A stretch of 64,000 nt of DNA, taken from contig CAVSKL010000001.1 of NCBI GenBank assembly GCA_963728475.1, positions 1,426,001 to 1,490,000 on the forward strand, in the 5' to 3' direction. The notes beneath the pieces are model-generated. The model had not been told where the DNA came from and did not search any database. It worked only from the letters and a program-made list of their open reading frames with translations. The stretch is from CAVSKL01 sp963728475 [NCBI: Candidatus Eiseniibacteriota bacterium]. Its GTDB lineage: Bacteria > Eisenbacteria > RBG-16-71-46 > JABDJR01. Shown here piece by piece: positions 8,437-17,057 of this stretch (its first letter is position 1; each line of letters starts with the position of its first letter). A program made the translations under genes and the position numbers.

Positions 8437-8811
8437 ATGGAAATCACCGAGGTCAAGGTGCGGCTTTGGAGAGACCAGCGTTTGCGCGCCCTGGTTACCG
8501 TGGTCTTCGAGGACTGCTTCGTGGTTCGCAACATCAAGGTGATCGAGGGTCGGGACGGGAAGCTCTTCGTGGCCATGCCGAGCCGGCGCATGCCGGACGG
8601 ACGCTACGGTGACATCGCGCATCCGATCACCCGCGAGTTCCGCCGCCAGATGGAGTCCACCATCCTCGGGGCCTACCTGGACGAGTGCGAGCTGGCGCGC
8701 CACGACCCGGCCTACACCTCCTCCGGCGCCGAGGACGAGTTCGAGGAATACGACGCCGATGACGAGCCTCCGCCGAGCTCCACCTCCGACGGCCGGATGT
8801 CGGGCCGCTAG
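8437..8811 (+). CDS. spoVG: SpoVG-family DNA/RNA-binding regulator
   Basis: 124 residues from ATG 8437 (a GTG directly before it is less likely); GGAAGGGGG lies nine bases upstream. The first 85 residues follow the SpoVG family closely: MEITEVKVRLW, LRALVTVVFEDCFVVRNIKVIEGRDGKLFVAMPSRRMPDGRYGDIAHPIT and FR-x2-ME. The C-terminal 35 residues are acidic and low-complexity (EDEFEEYDADDEPPP). SpoVG proteins bind nucleic acid and influence septation or gene expression in several phyla. It stands alone, downstream of a long non-coding spacer. Confidence 0.92.
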   Translation: MEITEVKVRLWRDQRLRALVTVVFEDCFVVRNIKVIEGRDGKLFVAMPSRRMPDGRYGDIAHPITREFRRQMESTILGAYLDECELARHDPAYTSSGAEDEFEEYDADDEPPPSSTSDGRMSGR

Positions 8812-8859
8812 CGGCGCCGGCTCTCCCCCGGCCGGCCGCCGTCATCCCCGGGTCCATCC

Positions 8860-9750
8860 CTAGAGCGGACTCGGTCCTCCTCCTCCTCCACGACCTCCCT
8901 CATCGAACCCTCCCCCTTCGCGCTCCGACTGCCCCAACCAGAGCTGCACCGCGCACGGCGCCGCTCCCCGGTCCAGGAGGTGGGCGGCGAAGCTTCGCCG
9001 AAGCAGGCTCGGGGTCACGCGCCGCCCCAGCCCGGCCCGGGTGCCCGCGCGCTCCAGCGCATTCTGGGCCGCCCGGGAGCTCAAGGGCCGGCCCAGGCCG
9101 CTCTGGAGCAGGCGTGCCCACAGGGAGCGGCCGGCGATCAGCCGGGCCAGATGAGGGTCGAGGCGCGGCGAGAGCGGAACCCATCGCCGGGGCCTCGGAC
9201 GGGCCGCGGCCCGGATCCGGAGACCGGCACGGTCCACGTCCCCCACCGCCACCGCCAGGGCTTCGCCCAGACGAAGACCCGAGCCGTAGAGGAGCCCCAC
9301 CAGCACCCGGTCGCGGTCGGTGGGGGCGGCGCGCCAGAGCCGGAGCGCCTCGTCGCGGCTGAGGACCGGCGGTCCCAGGGGAACGATTCGCGGCCGGGCG
9401 CGGAGCGCGACCATGACCTCGGGCCGGGGAACGGTCTCCCGGTACAGGAATCGGAGCGCGGTCAGGGTCTGGAGCACGCTCCCCCGGCCCCGGCCGGGAT
9501 CGGCGGCCAGCTCGTCCACGTAGGCGCGCACCTCCCGGGGCGCCAGCGCCCGGGGGGGGCGGCCGAATTCGGTCAGGAACCGACGGATCCTGGACAGGTA
9601 GAGCCGCCGGGTCTGGGGCGCCAGCGCGCGCCGGCGCATACAGGCCTCCGCCAGGATCAGGGTCTGCGCAATTTCCGGCGGGGGCGCGAGTTCAACCGGA
9701 GTTCCGGCGGAGCGTCGAGGGGGGATCGCTGCCGTGGACACCGTGGACAT
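8860..9750 (-). CDS. Tyrosine recombinase-like protein without catalytic tyrosine (degenerate XerC/D type)
   Basis: The frame from ATG 9750 (or GTG 9741, which is better spaced from AAAGGAGG) gives about 296 residues. A SAM-like N-terminal core-binding domain (APQTRRLYLSRIRRFLTEF) is followed by the phage-integrase catalytic domain: the first arginine in LYGSGLRLGEAL and a late block TPSLLRRSFAAHLLDRGA. In active XerC/D proteins that block reads HxLRHxFATHLL; here the histidine is serine. After LGQSE the sequence turns into a Gly-rich tail (EGGGFDEGGRGGGGG) and ends, with no Tyr in the usual T-x-x-Y-T-H position and none in the other frames. The protein may be inactive or DNA-binding only. 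Confidence 0.75.
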   Translation of the reverse strand: MSTVSTAAIPPRRSAGTPVELAPPPEIAQTLILAEACMRRRALAPQTRRLYLSRIRRFLTEFGRPPRALAPREVRAYVDELAADPGRGRGSVLQTLTALRFLYRETVPRPEVMVALRARPRIVPLGPPVLSRDEALRLWRAAPTDRDRVLVGLLYGSGLRLGEALAVAVGDVDRAGLRIRAAARPRPRRWVPLSPRLDPHLARLIAGRSLWARLLQSGLGRPLSSRAAQNALERAGTRAGLGRRVTPSLLRRSFAAHLLDRGAAPCAVQLWLGQSEREGGGFDEGGRGGGGGPSPL

Positions 9751-9998
9751 CCTCCTTTCCCGGACGGGCGTCTTGGGGGACGCGGTCTGGGAAAAGCAGG
9801 ATCCGGGCCAGCGCTTCCGCCCGGCGCCTCCACCCGAGGCCCCGGGAGGCGGAGGGGCGCGTCGGGGAGCGTCCGGCCCGGTCCCGGGCCGCCGGCGCTT
9901 GGAGGTTCCGGCATGAGCGAAGCCGCGCGGAGCGCCCTCGACGACCGGAACCGCCGTGACCGGGCCGGGGTCGTCGCCGCCCGCGCCCCCGGGGACGC

Positions 9999-10568
9999 CT
10001 ACTCCGATCCCCCGGCCCCTGGACTCGCCGGAGCCGGACCGGCTTCGGGGGCGGCCTCGCCGGGCGGGGGGACGTGCTCCGGAACCGCCGCCTCTCCGAA
10101 CCGGGCGCCCAGCGAGCGCAGGTAGCCGTCCAGCGCGGAGTGGTAGCCGAACAGGAACCGCGCGGTGAACCGGTAGAGGGCGTTCCGGATCCGGGCGCGC
10201 TCGACCAGGGTGACCGAGGTTCCGCCCCCGGCCGGCCGGAGGAGATAGGTGCGGGTTTCGTCGAAGGGGAGGCCTGTCTCCGCCATCCGCGTCACCAGGC
10301 GGCGCGGCGCGTCCTCGGAAACCAGCTCGTAGGGCAGCTCGCCGGTCGCGGCCACCTCCACCCACCTCGACCGGCCGTCGCGGGGGGGGAGGGCGTTCAC
10401 CGCTTTCAGCTCCGGCCGCCACGCCGCCATGTGGACGAAGTCGCGGACCACGCTCCACACCGAATCGGGGGGGGCGTCGAGCACGGCGCGGCTGGCCGCC
10501 ACGTGTTCGGAGGGGAGGAAGCTCCCGACCGCGAGCATGACCGCGATCAGGGCCACCGGGATCCCCAT
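9999..10568 (-). CDS. Membrane-anchored SRPBCC (polyketide cyclase/START-like) protein
   Basis: About 189 residues from ATG 10568. The frame is open further upstream to inside cydB, and a CTG at 10604 would add a basic stretch (TRRRLRWIFGF), so the start is uncertain. One N-terminal membrane segment (GIPVALIAVMLAVGSFL) is followed by a SRPBCC fold: SRAVLDAPPDSVWSVVRDFVHMAAWRPELKAV, then RWVEV, RRLVTRM and VTLVERARI. Such domains bind hydrophobic ligands. It sits 50 bases after cydB on the same strand, so it may be co-expressed with the oxidase. No function in respiration is established. Confidence 0.7.
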   Translation of the reverse strand: MGIPVALIAVMLAVGSFLPSEHVAASRAVLDAPPDSVWSVVRDFVHMAAWRPELKAVNALPPRDGRSRWVEVAATGELPYELVSEDAPRRLVTRMAETGLPFDETRTYLLRPAGGGTSVTLVERARIRNALYRFTARFLFGYHSALDGYLRSLGARFGEAAVPEHVPPPGEAAPEAGPAPASPGAGGSE

Positions 10569-10617
10569 GAACCCGAAGATCCAGCGCAGGCGGCGCCGGG
10601 TCAGGAATCCGCCGGGC

Positions 10618-11634
10618 TCAGTACCCGAGCTTCCCAATGTCGACCTTCCCCCGGAACACCCAGTAGATGACCGCGGTGTAGGAGAGCACGAACGGCATCC
10701 CGATGAAGGCAATGTTCCGCATCACCCCCAGGGTCTTGGCCGAGGACGCCGCGTTGTAGATGGTGAGGCTGTGGGAGGGGTCGCCGCTCGAGACGATCAG
10801 GTTCGGAAAGAGGGCGGCCCCGAACAGGAAGGTGAGGGCGGCGATGGTTGCCGACGAGGAGATGAAGGCGTAGAACGGCCGCCCCTGGAAGATCGCGCGG
10901 GGGATGTTGGCGATGGCCAGCACGTTCAGCACCACCACCGCCCACATCCACGGATGGGTCTCGAAGTTCCGGTGGGTGGCGGGAAGCGCGACCAGGGTGG
11001 CGATGGTGGTGAAGAGGTAGACCACCAGGAAGAACCCGAAGGTCCTCCACATCCACCCGTGTACGCGCTTCTGGAGGTCGCCCTCGGTCTTCAGGTAGAG
11101 GTAGATGGAGCCGTGCATGAGGAAGGTCGCCACCGCCAGCGCGCCGACCAGGAGCGAGTAGGGCCCCACCAGGGAGAGAAGGTTGCCGTGGAACTCCATG
11201 TCCGCCCCGATCGGAAGCCCGTGCATGGAGTCGCCGACCGCCACCCCGAACAGCAGGGTGGCGAGCCCGCTGGCCCCGAAGAAGCACCAGTCCCAGAACC
11301 TCCTCCAGGCACCGTGGGCCTGCTTGCTGCGGAACTCCATGGACACCGCCCGGAAGATGAGGGCGAACAGCAGCACCATGAACGGCAGGTAGAACGCGGA
11401 AAAGGCGGTGGCGTAGGCGTTGGGGAAGGCGGCGAAGAGCGCTCCACCGAAGGTCACCAGCCAGACCTCGTTGCCGTCCCAGAGCGGGCCGATGGAGTTC
11501 ATGAAGATCCGCCGTTCCTGGTCGGTCCGGGCCAGAGGGTGGAGCATGCCCACTCCCAGGTCGAACCCGTCGAGGACGGCGTATCCGGTGAGGAGGACCC
11601 CCAGGAGTCCGAACCAGAGCGTGTTGAGATCCAT
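10618..11634 (-). CDS. cydB: Cytochrome bd ubiquinol oxidase subunit II
   Basis: 338 residues from ATG 11634, with GAGGAGGAGG six bases upstream. The N-terminus MDLNTLWFGLLGVLLTGYAVLDGFDLGVGML and the following PLWDGNEVWLVTFGGALFAAFP are hallmark CydB motifs, and about eight membrane helices follow. It partners CydA in a terminal oxidase that takes electrons from quinol and reduces oxygen at high affinity without pumping protons. The start is 14 bases after the cydA stop. Ends in LGY with no CydX-like peptide visible directly after. Confidence 0.95.
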   Translation of the reverse strand: MDLNTLWFGLLGVLLTGYAVLDGFDLGVGMLHPLARTDQERRIFMNSIGPLWDGNEVWLVTFGGALFAAFPNAYATAFSAFYLPFMVLLFALIFRAVSMEFRSKQAHGAWRRFWDWCFFGASGLATLLFGVAVGDSMHGLPIGADMEFHGNLLSLVGPYSLLVGALAVATFLMHGSIYLYLKTEGDLQKRVHGWMWRTFGFFLVVYLFTTIATLVALPATHRNFETHPWMWAVVVLNVLAIANIPRAIFQGRPFYAFISSSATIAALTFLFGAALFPNLIVSSGDPSHSLTIYNAASSAKTLGVMRNIAFIGMPFVLSYTAVIYWVFRGKVDIGKLGY

Positions 11635-11648
11635 GATCGTCCTCCTCC

Positions 11649-13097
11649 TCAGCGGTCCCGGCCGGATTCGCGGTGGGCCTCGGTCATGGACGGCCCTTCC
11701 GCGCTCGCGAGCGCGGTGGCGGCGTCGAGCCAGCTCCAGTGTTTGCGGCTCCGGTCCAGATCCGCGTACTCCTCCTCGGGTCCGGCCTGGATCTTGTGGT
11801 TGAGGACGAAGATCCACACCGCGAAGAGCAGCACGTAGATGATCCCGAACAGGATGATCGAGGCCAGCACCTGCTCCGCCGCCACCGACTTGGAGACGCC
11901 GTCGTGGGTCCGCAGCAGCCCGTACACCACCCAGGGCTGGCGGCCCACCTCGGCGGCGACCCAACCCACCTGGTTGGCGACGAAGGGGCCCAGGACCGAG
12001 ATCGTGAACACCCACATGAGCCAGCGCTTGCGGAAGATCGTGCGTCGCCACACGAAGAACCACCCCACCGCGCAGAGGAGAACGAAGTACATCCCCAGCG
12101 CGATCATGAGGTGGTAGGCGTAGAAGGGGACCGCCACCGGCGGCCAGTCCTCGCGGGGAAACGCGTCCAGGCCCTTCACCGGCTTCGAGGCATCCTGGTA
12201 GACGAGCCAGCTCAGGAGCCCCGGCACCGAGAACCCGTCCTTCACCGTGAGGTTCTCCTCGTCCACGATCCCCCAAAGGTGCATGGCGGTGCCGCCGGTC
12301 CCGGTGTGGAAGTGCCCCTCGAACGCGGCCAGCTTGGCCGGCTGGTACTCGCTCACCTCCGCCGCCTGGAAGTGTCCGGATAGCGGGGCCAGGACCGAGA
12401 ACACGCTGGCGATGACGAGGCTCAGCACGAAGGTCTTGTGGGCGAACTCCAGGTGCCGCCGACGGAGCACGTACCAGGCGGAGATGCTCATGCCGAAGAA
12501 GGGGCCCAGGATGTAGGCGCCGATCAGGACGTGCGCCAGCCGCTGGACCGAGGAGGGGTTGAGCACCATGGCCCAGAAGCTGGTGATCTCGGCCCGCCGC
12601 GCCAGCCCCTCGCCGACCAGGTGGAACCCGGCCGGGGTCTGTTGCCACGAATTGGCGACCACGATCCAGACCGCCGAGAACACCGCGCCCATGGCCACCA
12701 TCCAGGTGGCCAGGTAATGCATCCGGTCCGAGACCCGGTCCCAGCCGAACACCAGCACCGCCAGGAAGCCCGACTCCAGGAAGAAGGCGAAGATCCCCTC
12801 GGCGGCCAGCGCCGACCCGAACACGTCGCCCACGAAGCGGGAATAGGTGGCCCAGTTGGTGCCGAACTGGAACTCCATCACGATCCCGGTCGCCACCCCC
12901 ATGGCGAAGTTGACCGCGAAGATCTTGGTCCAGAACTTGCCCATCGCCCGGTATTCCGGGTCCTTGGTCTTCATGTACATCGATTCGATGAAGACCAGAA
13001 GCGCTCCCAGCCCGATGGTGAGAGGCGGGAAGATGTAGTGAAACATGATCGTGATCGTGAACTGGATTCGCGAGAGGAGAACCGTGTTCAGATCCAT
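11649..13097 (-). CDS. cydA: Cytochrome bd ubiquinol oxidase subunit I
   Basis: 482 residues. N-terminus [38 protein letters not shown] carries the heme b595 histidine region, and [18 protein letters not shown] is the conserved quinol-oxidase segment. The length, shorter than the 522 of E. coli CydA, suggests a short Q-loop like the CIO-type subfamily. Subunit I binds heme b558, b595 and d in the cytoplasmic membrane. It is first in a cydA-cydB-SRPBCC transcription unit. The 291 bases upstream (13098-13388) hold no gene and probably the promoter, but I could not pick a convincing one. Confidence 0.95.
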   Translation of the reverse strand: MDLNTVLLSRIQFTITIMFHYIFPPLTIGLGALLVFIESMYMKTKDPEYRAMGKFWTKIFAVNFAMGVATGIVMEFQFGTNWATYSRFVGDVFGSALAAEGIFAFFLESGFLAVLVFGWDRVSDRMHYLATWMVAMGAVFSAVWIVVANSWQQTPAGFHLVGEGLARRAEITSFWAMVLNPSSVQRLAHVLIGAYILGPFFGMSISAWYVLRRRHLEFAHKTFVLSLVIASVFSVLAPLSGHFQAAEVSEYQPAKLAAFEGHFHTGTGGTAMHLWGIVDEENLTVKDGFSVPGLLSWLVYQDASKPVKGLDAFPREDWPPVAVPFYAYHLMIALGMYFVLLCAVGWFFVWRRTIFRKRWLMWVFTISVLGPFVANQVGWVAAEVGRQPWVVYGLLRTHDGVSKSVAAEQVLASIILFGIIYVLLFAVWIFVLNHKIQAGPEEEYADLDRSRKHWSWLDAATALASAEGPSMTEAHRESGRDR

Positions 13098-13388
13098 GGC
13101 CGATCTTCCCTTCTCGGGGGCCGGGTGGAGGGGGCGGGGGCCGGGCGCGAGGGAAACCCTACCGGTTCGGTCGGGTTTGCGGGGTGGTGAAGACCGTTAT
13201 CGAAAAGAGCGAAGCCGGTAAGGGGGCGGCTCATGCCGCCGGATCATGCACGAACGACGGTCTCCTCGCGGTCCCGGGGCGCCGCGGCCGGGCCGGATGC
13301 GGAAAGCATGCAGCCGGACACCGCGCAAGAGTAGGAGCCCGGCCCGGTTCTGGCAAGCCGGGGCGGACCGGGCCGCCCCGGTCGTGCC

Positions 13389-13790
13389 TCAAGCGCAGCA
13401 GGCCCGGTCCGAGGCCCCTTTGGACGGAGCCTCGGCGTGCCGCACCCAGAACTCCCAGGGCCGGCCGTCGGGATCCGTCACCCAGAACTTCTCGGCCGTC
13501 GCGTAGCAGCAGGTGGTCTCGTGTTCCTCGCGAACCGGCCGGCCCGCGCCGGCCAGCCGCTCCTTCCAGGCCGCCAGTTCGGCGTCGTCGAACAGTTCCA
13601 CTCCGTAGTGCCCCCGATCGGAGCCGGGATCGCCGGGGCTGAGCGCCAGGTGGAGGGCGGGGACGTCCAGGCGGAAGCTGGCATAATCGGGATGGGCCTT
13701 GGTGGGCTCGACTTGGAACAAGGTCCGGTAGAAGGCGGTCGAGGCCTCGAGGTCCCGGACCGGGAAGTGGAGATGCACACGGGTCTTCAT
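13389..13790 (-). CDS. arsI: ArsI-type C-As lyase / CadI-family VOC protein
   Basis: 133 residues from ATG 13790 (GGAGG five bases upstream). A single vicinal-oxygen-chelate domain begins KTRVHLHFPVRDLEASTAFY. Metal ligands are visible as a His near residue 6, His61 and Glu113. The adjacent Cys94-Cys95 in ETTCCYA match the cysteine pair that ArsI uses to bind trivalent organoarsenicals, and the block KFWVTDPDGRPWEFWV is typical of the family. ArsI cleaves the C-As bond of methylarsenite; related CadI proteins respond to cadmium. A second CC pair sits at the very C-terminus. It lies downstream of an ArsR gene and behind a copy of the same operator. Confidence 0.85.
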   Translation of the reverse strand: MKTRVHLHFPVRDLEASTAFYRTLFQVEPTKAHPDYASFRLDVPALHLALSPGDPGSDRGHYGVELFDDAELAAWKERLAGAGRPVREEHETTCCYATAEKFWVTDPDGRPWEFWVRHAEAPSKGASDRACCA

Positions 13791-13811
13791 GGATGCCTCC
13801 GGATCGTAGGT

Positions 13812-13829
13812 GATCGTTAATTTGCGATA
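13812..13829. promoter_or_regulatory. ArsR-type operator copy between arsR and arsI
   Basis: The minus-strand word TATCGCAAATTAACGATC is an 18-bp match, with two differences, to the site upstream of arsR (14165-14182). Its arms TATCG and CGAT(A/C) form an imperfect inverted repeat, as expected for a winged-helix ArsR dimer. It lies between the arsR stop and the arsI start, so arsI may have its own regulated promoter. Confidence 0.65.
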
Positions 13830-13834
13830 GGAAT

Positions 13835-14140
13835 TCAAATCGTCCCCACCAGCGCCCGCAGCCGGGCCAGCGCCTTTCGGTTGACGCAGTAGCAGCGACG
13901 GGGGCCCTCCACCTCTCCCTCCACCAACCCCGCCTCTTTCAACACCTTGAGGTGCTGGGAGACGGTGGATTGGGCCAGGGGGAGCGCCTCCACCAGGTCG
14001 CCGCACGCGCACGCCTCCCGTGCGCTCAGGACGCGCAGCATGTGGACCCGCGCCGGGTGGCCCAGCGCTTTGGCGAGTGCGGCCAACTCCTGCTCGGCCT
14101 CGGCTTCGGATTCGATCTTGGGTGTCCACTGGATCGACAT
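13835..14140 (-). CDS. arsR: ArsR-family metalloregulatory repressor
   Basis: 101 residues from ATG 14140, with GGAGGG three bases upstream. The winged-helix core [32 protein letters not shown]...[19 protein letters not shown] is typical of ArsR. Cys44 and Cys46 in the ACACGDL block match the alpha-3 metal site (ELCVCDL in classical ArsR), and a further CYC lies near the C-terminus. It would release DNA on binding arsenite or a related soft metal. Two copies of an inverted-repeat operator flank the gene, consistent with autoregulation and control of arsI. Confidence 0.9.
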   Translation of the reverse strand: MSIQWTPKIESEAEAEQELAALAKALGHPARVHMLRVLSAREACACGDLVEALPLAQSTVSQHLKVLKEAGLVEGEVEGPRRCYCVNRKALARLRALVGTI

Positions 14141-14164
14141 GCCGCCCTCCGTGGGTTGATCGTA

Positions 14165-14182
14165 TATCGCAAATAAACGATA
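14165..14182. promoter_or_regulatory. ArsR-type operator upstream of arsR
   Basis: TATCGCAAATAAACGATA is an inverted repeat (TATCG...CGATA) 25 bases before the arsR start, in an AT-rich island within GC-rich DNA. A near-identical copy lies downstream of arsR. The duplication makes repressor binding the simplest explanation. Confidence 0.7.
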
Positions 14183-14212
14183 GCCACGAGCCTCCCCCTT
14201 GGTCAAGTCCCA

Positions 14213-14268
14213 TTTTGGCTTTCCGGCTCTCCAGCTTCCCGGCTTTCCGGCTCTCCAGCTTCCCGGCG
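14213..14268. repeat. Short direct repeat of CCGG-CTTCCC type
   Basis: Two tandem copies of a roughly 28-base unit built from TTCCGGCTCTCCAGC and TTCCCGG lie between the arsR operator and the next gene. On the minus strand it reads as GGGAAG-type words, the same family as the minisatellite at 57485-57585. No coding role is seen. Confidence 0.6.
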
Positions 14269-14371
14269 CCGGGCCGGACCGCTGGCCCCGGGGGGGGGGC
14301 TTTCACCATTCCCACGACCGGGTATGATGGGCGGCCGGAATCCACGCGCCCCGTTCCGGAAAGGCGGTCCC

Positions 14372-14767
14372 GTGCACTACGTCCTCCTGGCCCACAGTCT
14401 CGTCCGCTGGTTCGTGCTCCTGGTCGGCCTCGCCGGCTCGGTGAGCGCGATCGTGCTCCTCGCTCGGGGACCTCGGGAAAACGGCAAGCTCCCGCGCACC
14501 CTGGCCTCGGTTTACCTGGCACTTCTGGATCTGCAGGTGCTGCTCGGGCTGGCGCTGATGGTCGGGGCGCCTCCGGTGCGCAAGGTCGCCTCCGGCCACG
14601 CCGTGGTGATGCTGGCGGCGGTCCTCCTCGCCCACGTCCTCCGCGTGCGCGCCCGGAAGGCGCCCGAGGCCTCGACGGCGCGGCTCCTGACCGTGTTCTA
14701 CCTGCTCCCGCTCGCCCTGATCATTCTCGGGATCGCGATGGCGCCGCACATTCCCCTGGGCCGGTAG
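14372..14767 (+). CDS. Small four-helix membrane protein, unknown function
   Basis: 131 residues from GTG 14372 (VHYVLLAHSLVRWFVLLVGL), with AAAGGCGG five bases upstream. Four hydrophobic segments are visible: residues about 5-27, 45-65, 75-92 and 105-127. The layout (LAHSLVRW, LLDLQVLLGLALM, GHAVVMLAAVLLAHVLRV) resembles small uncharacterised membrane proteins of Bacteroidota-type genomes, some with conserved His that could bind heme, but I do not recognise a named family. It is followed by a 187-base spacer rich in CGCGGGACCGCGGC-type palindromes. Confidence 0.7.
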   Translation: MHYVLLAHSLVRWFVLLVGLAGSVSAIVLLARGPRENGKLPRTLASVYLALLDLQVLLGLALMVGAPPVRKVASGHAVVMLAAVLLAHVLRVRARKAPEASTARLLTVFYLLPLALIILGIAMAPHIPLGR

Positions 14768-14954
14768 CCGGACCGCGGCCGCTCCTCACGCATTCCCCGG
14801 GGCGGTCGCGGGACCGCGGCCGCTCCGGCCGGTCGCGGGACCGCGGCTCCGGATACCCCGGCCGCCGGAGCCCGGCGACCCGGTCCGCGTGGTACGCTTG
14901 TTCGTCGTTCGGAGCCGGGCGCATCCGCCCGGCCCCTCATCAGCGAGGTGCCCC

Positions 14955-15458
14955 ATGAGCCGAATCGCCTTCGATCAGCTTCCCGACCCGGCCCGGCTCT
15001 GGGTCTTCGCCGCCGACCGCCCGCTCACCACCGGGGAACGGGACGCGCTCGCCGGCGCGGTCGAGGCCGGGCTGGCGGCCTGGAACGCGCACGGCAGTCC
15101 CGTCCGCTGGGGATGGCGGATCGCCCACGAGCAGTTCCTCCTGATCGGCGTGGACGAGACCGAGACCGCGCTCAGCGGCTGCTCCATCGATAGCGCGGTG
15201 CATGCCATCCGGGCCCTGGAGTCCCGGCTCGGCGTGTCGTTCCTCGACAACGCCCGGATCTTCTACCGGGGGGAGGCGGGGGTCGCCCGGGCCACCCGGC
15301 CCGAGTTCAGGGAGCTGGCGCGCTCGGGCGCAGTGGACGCCGAAACCGTGGTCTTCAACAACGTGCTCGAGACGGTGGGCGAGTTCCGCCGCGGGCTCTG
15401 GGAAGTACCGCTCCGGGAGTCCTGGCACGCGCAGGCGTTCCCGGTGGAAGCCAAGTGA
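14955..15458 (+). CDS. Conserved hypothetical protein
   Basis: 167 residues from ATG 14955 (GAGGT a few bases upstream). No signal or membrane segment. Blocks such as LWVFAADRPLTTGERDAL, GWRIAHEQFLLIGVDETETALSGCSIDSAVHAIRALE and FNNVLETVGEFRRGLWEVPLRESWHAQAF resemble a soluble family in Bacteroidota-like genomes that is often mislabelled ABC transporter ATPase although it lacks Walker motifs. It overlaps the next gene by four bases, so it heads a translationally coupled operon with the methyltransferase. Function is unknown. Confidence 0.75.
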   Translation: MSRIAFDQLPDPARLWVFAADRPLTTGERDALAGAVEAGLAAWNAHGSPVRWGWRIAHEQFLLIGVDETETALSGCSIDSAVHAIRALESRLGVSFLDNARIFYRGEAGVARATRPEFRELARSGAVDAETVVFNNVLETVGEFRRGLWEVPLRESWHAQAFPVEAK

Positions 15459-16129
15459 CCGGACCGGAACTTCCTTTCTGGGAGCGCCCGGAGATGGTGG
15501 CGCGGTTCGCCGGCCGGGAGCCCGACGTGAGGCTGACCCGTCTCGCCGCCGAATACGCCGACCCGCCGGCGGTGCGAGTGCTCGACCTGGGGTGCGCCGG
15601 GGGACGCAACGCGGTCTTCCTGGCCCGGCTCGGATTCGATCTCCTCGCGCTCGACTCCTCCCAGGCCATGGTGGCGGAGACCCGGCGGCGCCTCGGCGCG
15701 ATCCTGGGCGAGGCCGAGGCGGCACGGCGCGCCCGGCTCGCCGCCATGGACCGCCTGGAGGGGATCGCCGACGGTTCGGTGGACCTGGTGGTGGCGCTCG
15801 GCGTCCTCCACCAGGCGGGGAGCGAGGAGGAATGGAACCGTGCGTTGGCCGAGGCAGCACGGGTGACCGCCCACGGAGGGCGGATGCTGGTGGCCAACTT
15901 CACCGACGAGTTCGATCCCGACGGCACCGGACTCGATCCGGTCCCCGGCCAGCCGCACCTCCGCGACGGCCGGGAGTCGGGGCGGGCTCACCTGGTCGAC
16001 GCCGCCACCCTCGACCGGGAGATGGCCGAGCACGGGTTCCGGCCGCTCGTCCCTACCGAGACCGTTCGCCATCCCACCGAGTCGGGCGGCCGGCGGGTGA
16101 CCGCCAACGCGCTTTACGTGAAGCCTTGA
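15455..16129 (+). CDS. Class I SAM-dependent methyltransferase
   Basis: 224 residues from GTG 15455, overlapping the previous stop as GTGA. Motif [29 protein letters not shown] binds S-adenosylmethionine; the second acidic strand end LLALDSS and motif [15 protein letters not shown] are also clear. The substrate is not predictable; the short length and the post-motif [13 protein letters not shown] fit small-molecule methyltransferases such as those of the tellurite-resistance TehB-like group. The stop overlaps the TTG start of the following hydrolase. Confidence 0.87.
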   Translation: MTGPELPFWERPEMVARFAGREPDVRLTRLAAEYADPPAVRVLDLGCAGGRNAVFLARLGFDLLALDSSQAMVAETRRRLGAILGEAEAARRARLAAMDRLEGIADGSVDLVVALGVLHQAGSEEEWNRALAEAARVTAHGGRMLVANFTDEFDPDGTGLDPVPGQPHLRDGRESGRAHLVDAATLDREMAEHGFRPLVPTETVRHPTESGGRRVTANALYVKP

Positions 16130-17043
16130 GCCGGGCCGCCCTGCTCCTCGTCCTCGGGCTGGTGGCGGCCGCGCGCCCCGCCGCCGCCGGCGCCCTCACC
16201 GGCGGGCTCCAGGCGGTGGTGGATTCGCTGGAGCAGGCCGGGAACGGGGTGGAGCTGGGGCTGGAGGTGGTGGACGCGGGAACCGGGGTGCTCCTCAGCC
16301 ACGATCCCGAGGTGCCCCGGCCCACCGCGAGCGCGATCAAGTCCGCGATCCTGGTCGACCTCCTCACCCAGCGCGCGGAGACCCTGGCCGAGGTTCCGGC
16401 CGGGGTGGACGGGCTCCTCGCCCCCGGGGGCCATCCCGCCTTCGCCGGCTTTTCCGGGGACGAGCTGGACCGGGCGCGGCGGGAACTCGGCGGCAAGTCC
16501 TACCTGGAGCTGGCCCGGGTCATGATGGGGCGGACCGACGCCTCGAACCCGGTCTACAACGCGGCCTGCAACCTGATCATGATCAAGCTGGGCGGCCCCG
16601 GCGCCATCACCCGCCGGCTCCACGACGCCGATCCCGCGTTCGCCGGTTTCGACGTGAACCGTTACATGCTCCAGTGGAACGGGGACGGCGACAACACCGC
16701 CACCCCCCGGGCTCTGGTCTCGCTCTACCGCATGGCCGCCCTGGGCCGGGTTCCGGGGCTCGACGCGAACGGGGTGACGCTCTTCCGGGAACTGACCCTG
16801 GACCAAGGGGACGGGGGCCCGGGCTCGGTGTTCGAGAAGGCGGGGACGCTCTATCCCAAGCCGCTGGTCCGGGTGCACGCGGGCTACGTGGTGAGGCCGG
16901 GAGGGGCGCTCATCTACGCGGTGATGGGAGAGGTGCCCGACCCCGGCGACCGCAATCCCTCCGACCTCTTCGTGGAGCTGATGGGGGCGGTGGACCGGGT
17001 GGCCGACGCCGCCCGCCGCCTCGCCCCTCCCGTCCGAAACTGA
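16126..17043 (+). CDS. Secreted class A beta-lactamase-like serine hydrolase
   Basis: 305 residues from TTG 16126, which overlaps the preceding stop (TTGA). A signal peptide ([21 protein letters not shown]) is followed by a serine beta-lactamase/transpeptidase fold. The SxxK motif is SAIK in [16 protein letters not shown]; the SDN position reads ACN in [14 protein letters not shown]; the KTG position reads KAG in FEKAGTLYP. The conserved E-x-x-LN omega loop is not clear. The changed KTG and SDN suggest either a peptidoglycan-related hydrolase or a divergent beta-lactamase, not a proven resistance enzyme. It precedes aroC by 14 bases. Confidence 0.8.
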   Translation: MSRAALLLVLGLVAAARPAAAGALTGGLQAVVDSLEQAGNGVELGLEVVDAGTGVLLSHDPEVPRPTASAIKSAILVDLLTQRAETLAEVPAGVDGLLAPGGHPAFAGFSGDELDRARRELGGKSYLELARVMMGRTDASNPVYNAACNLIMIKLGGPGAITRRLHDADPAFAGFDVNRYMLQWNGDGDNTATPRALVSLYRMAALGRVPGLDANGVTLFRELTLDQGDGGPGSVFEKAGTLYPKPLVRVHAGYVVRPGGALIYAVMGEVPDPGDRNPSDLFVELMGAVDRVADAARRLAPPVRN

Positions 17044-17057
17044 TATCCTGCCCGGCC

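Noticed and set aside
14768-14940. Integron or mobile-element end from CGCGGGACCGCGGC repeats
   Set aside because: Only short GC palindromes with no transposase or integrase next to them; they fit general GC-rich intergenic DNA.
16126-17043. Acquired beta-lactamase resistance gene
   Set aside because: SAIK is present, but the SDN and KTG motifs are altered, the gene is coupled to housekeeping neighbours, and base composition matches its surroundings.
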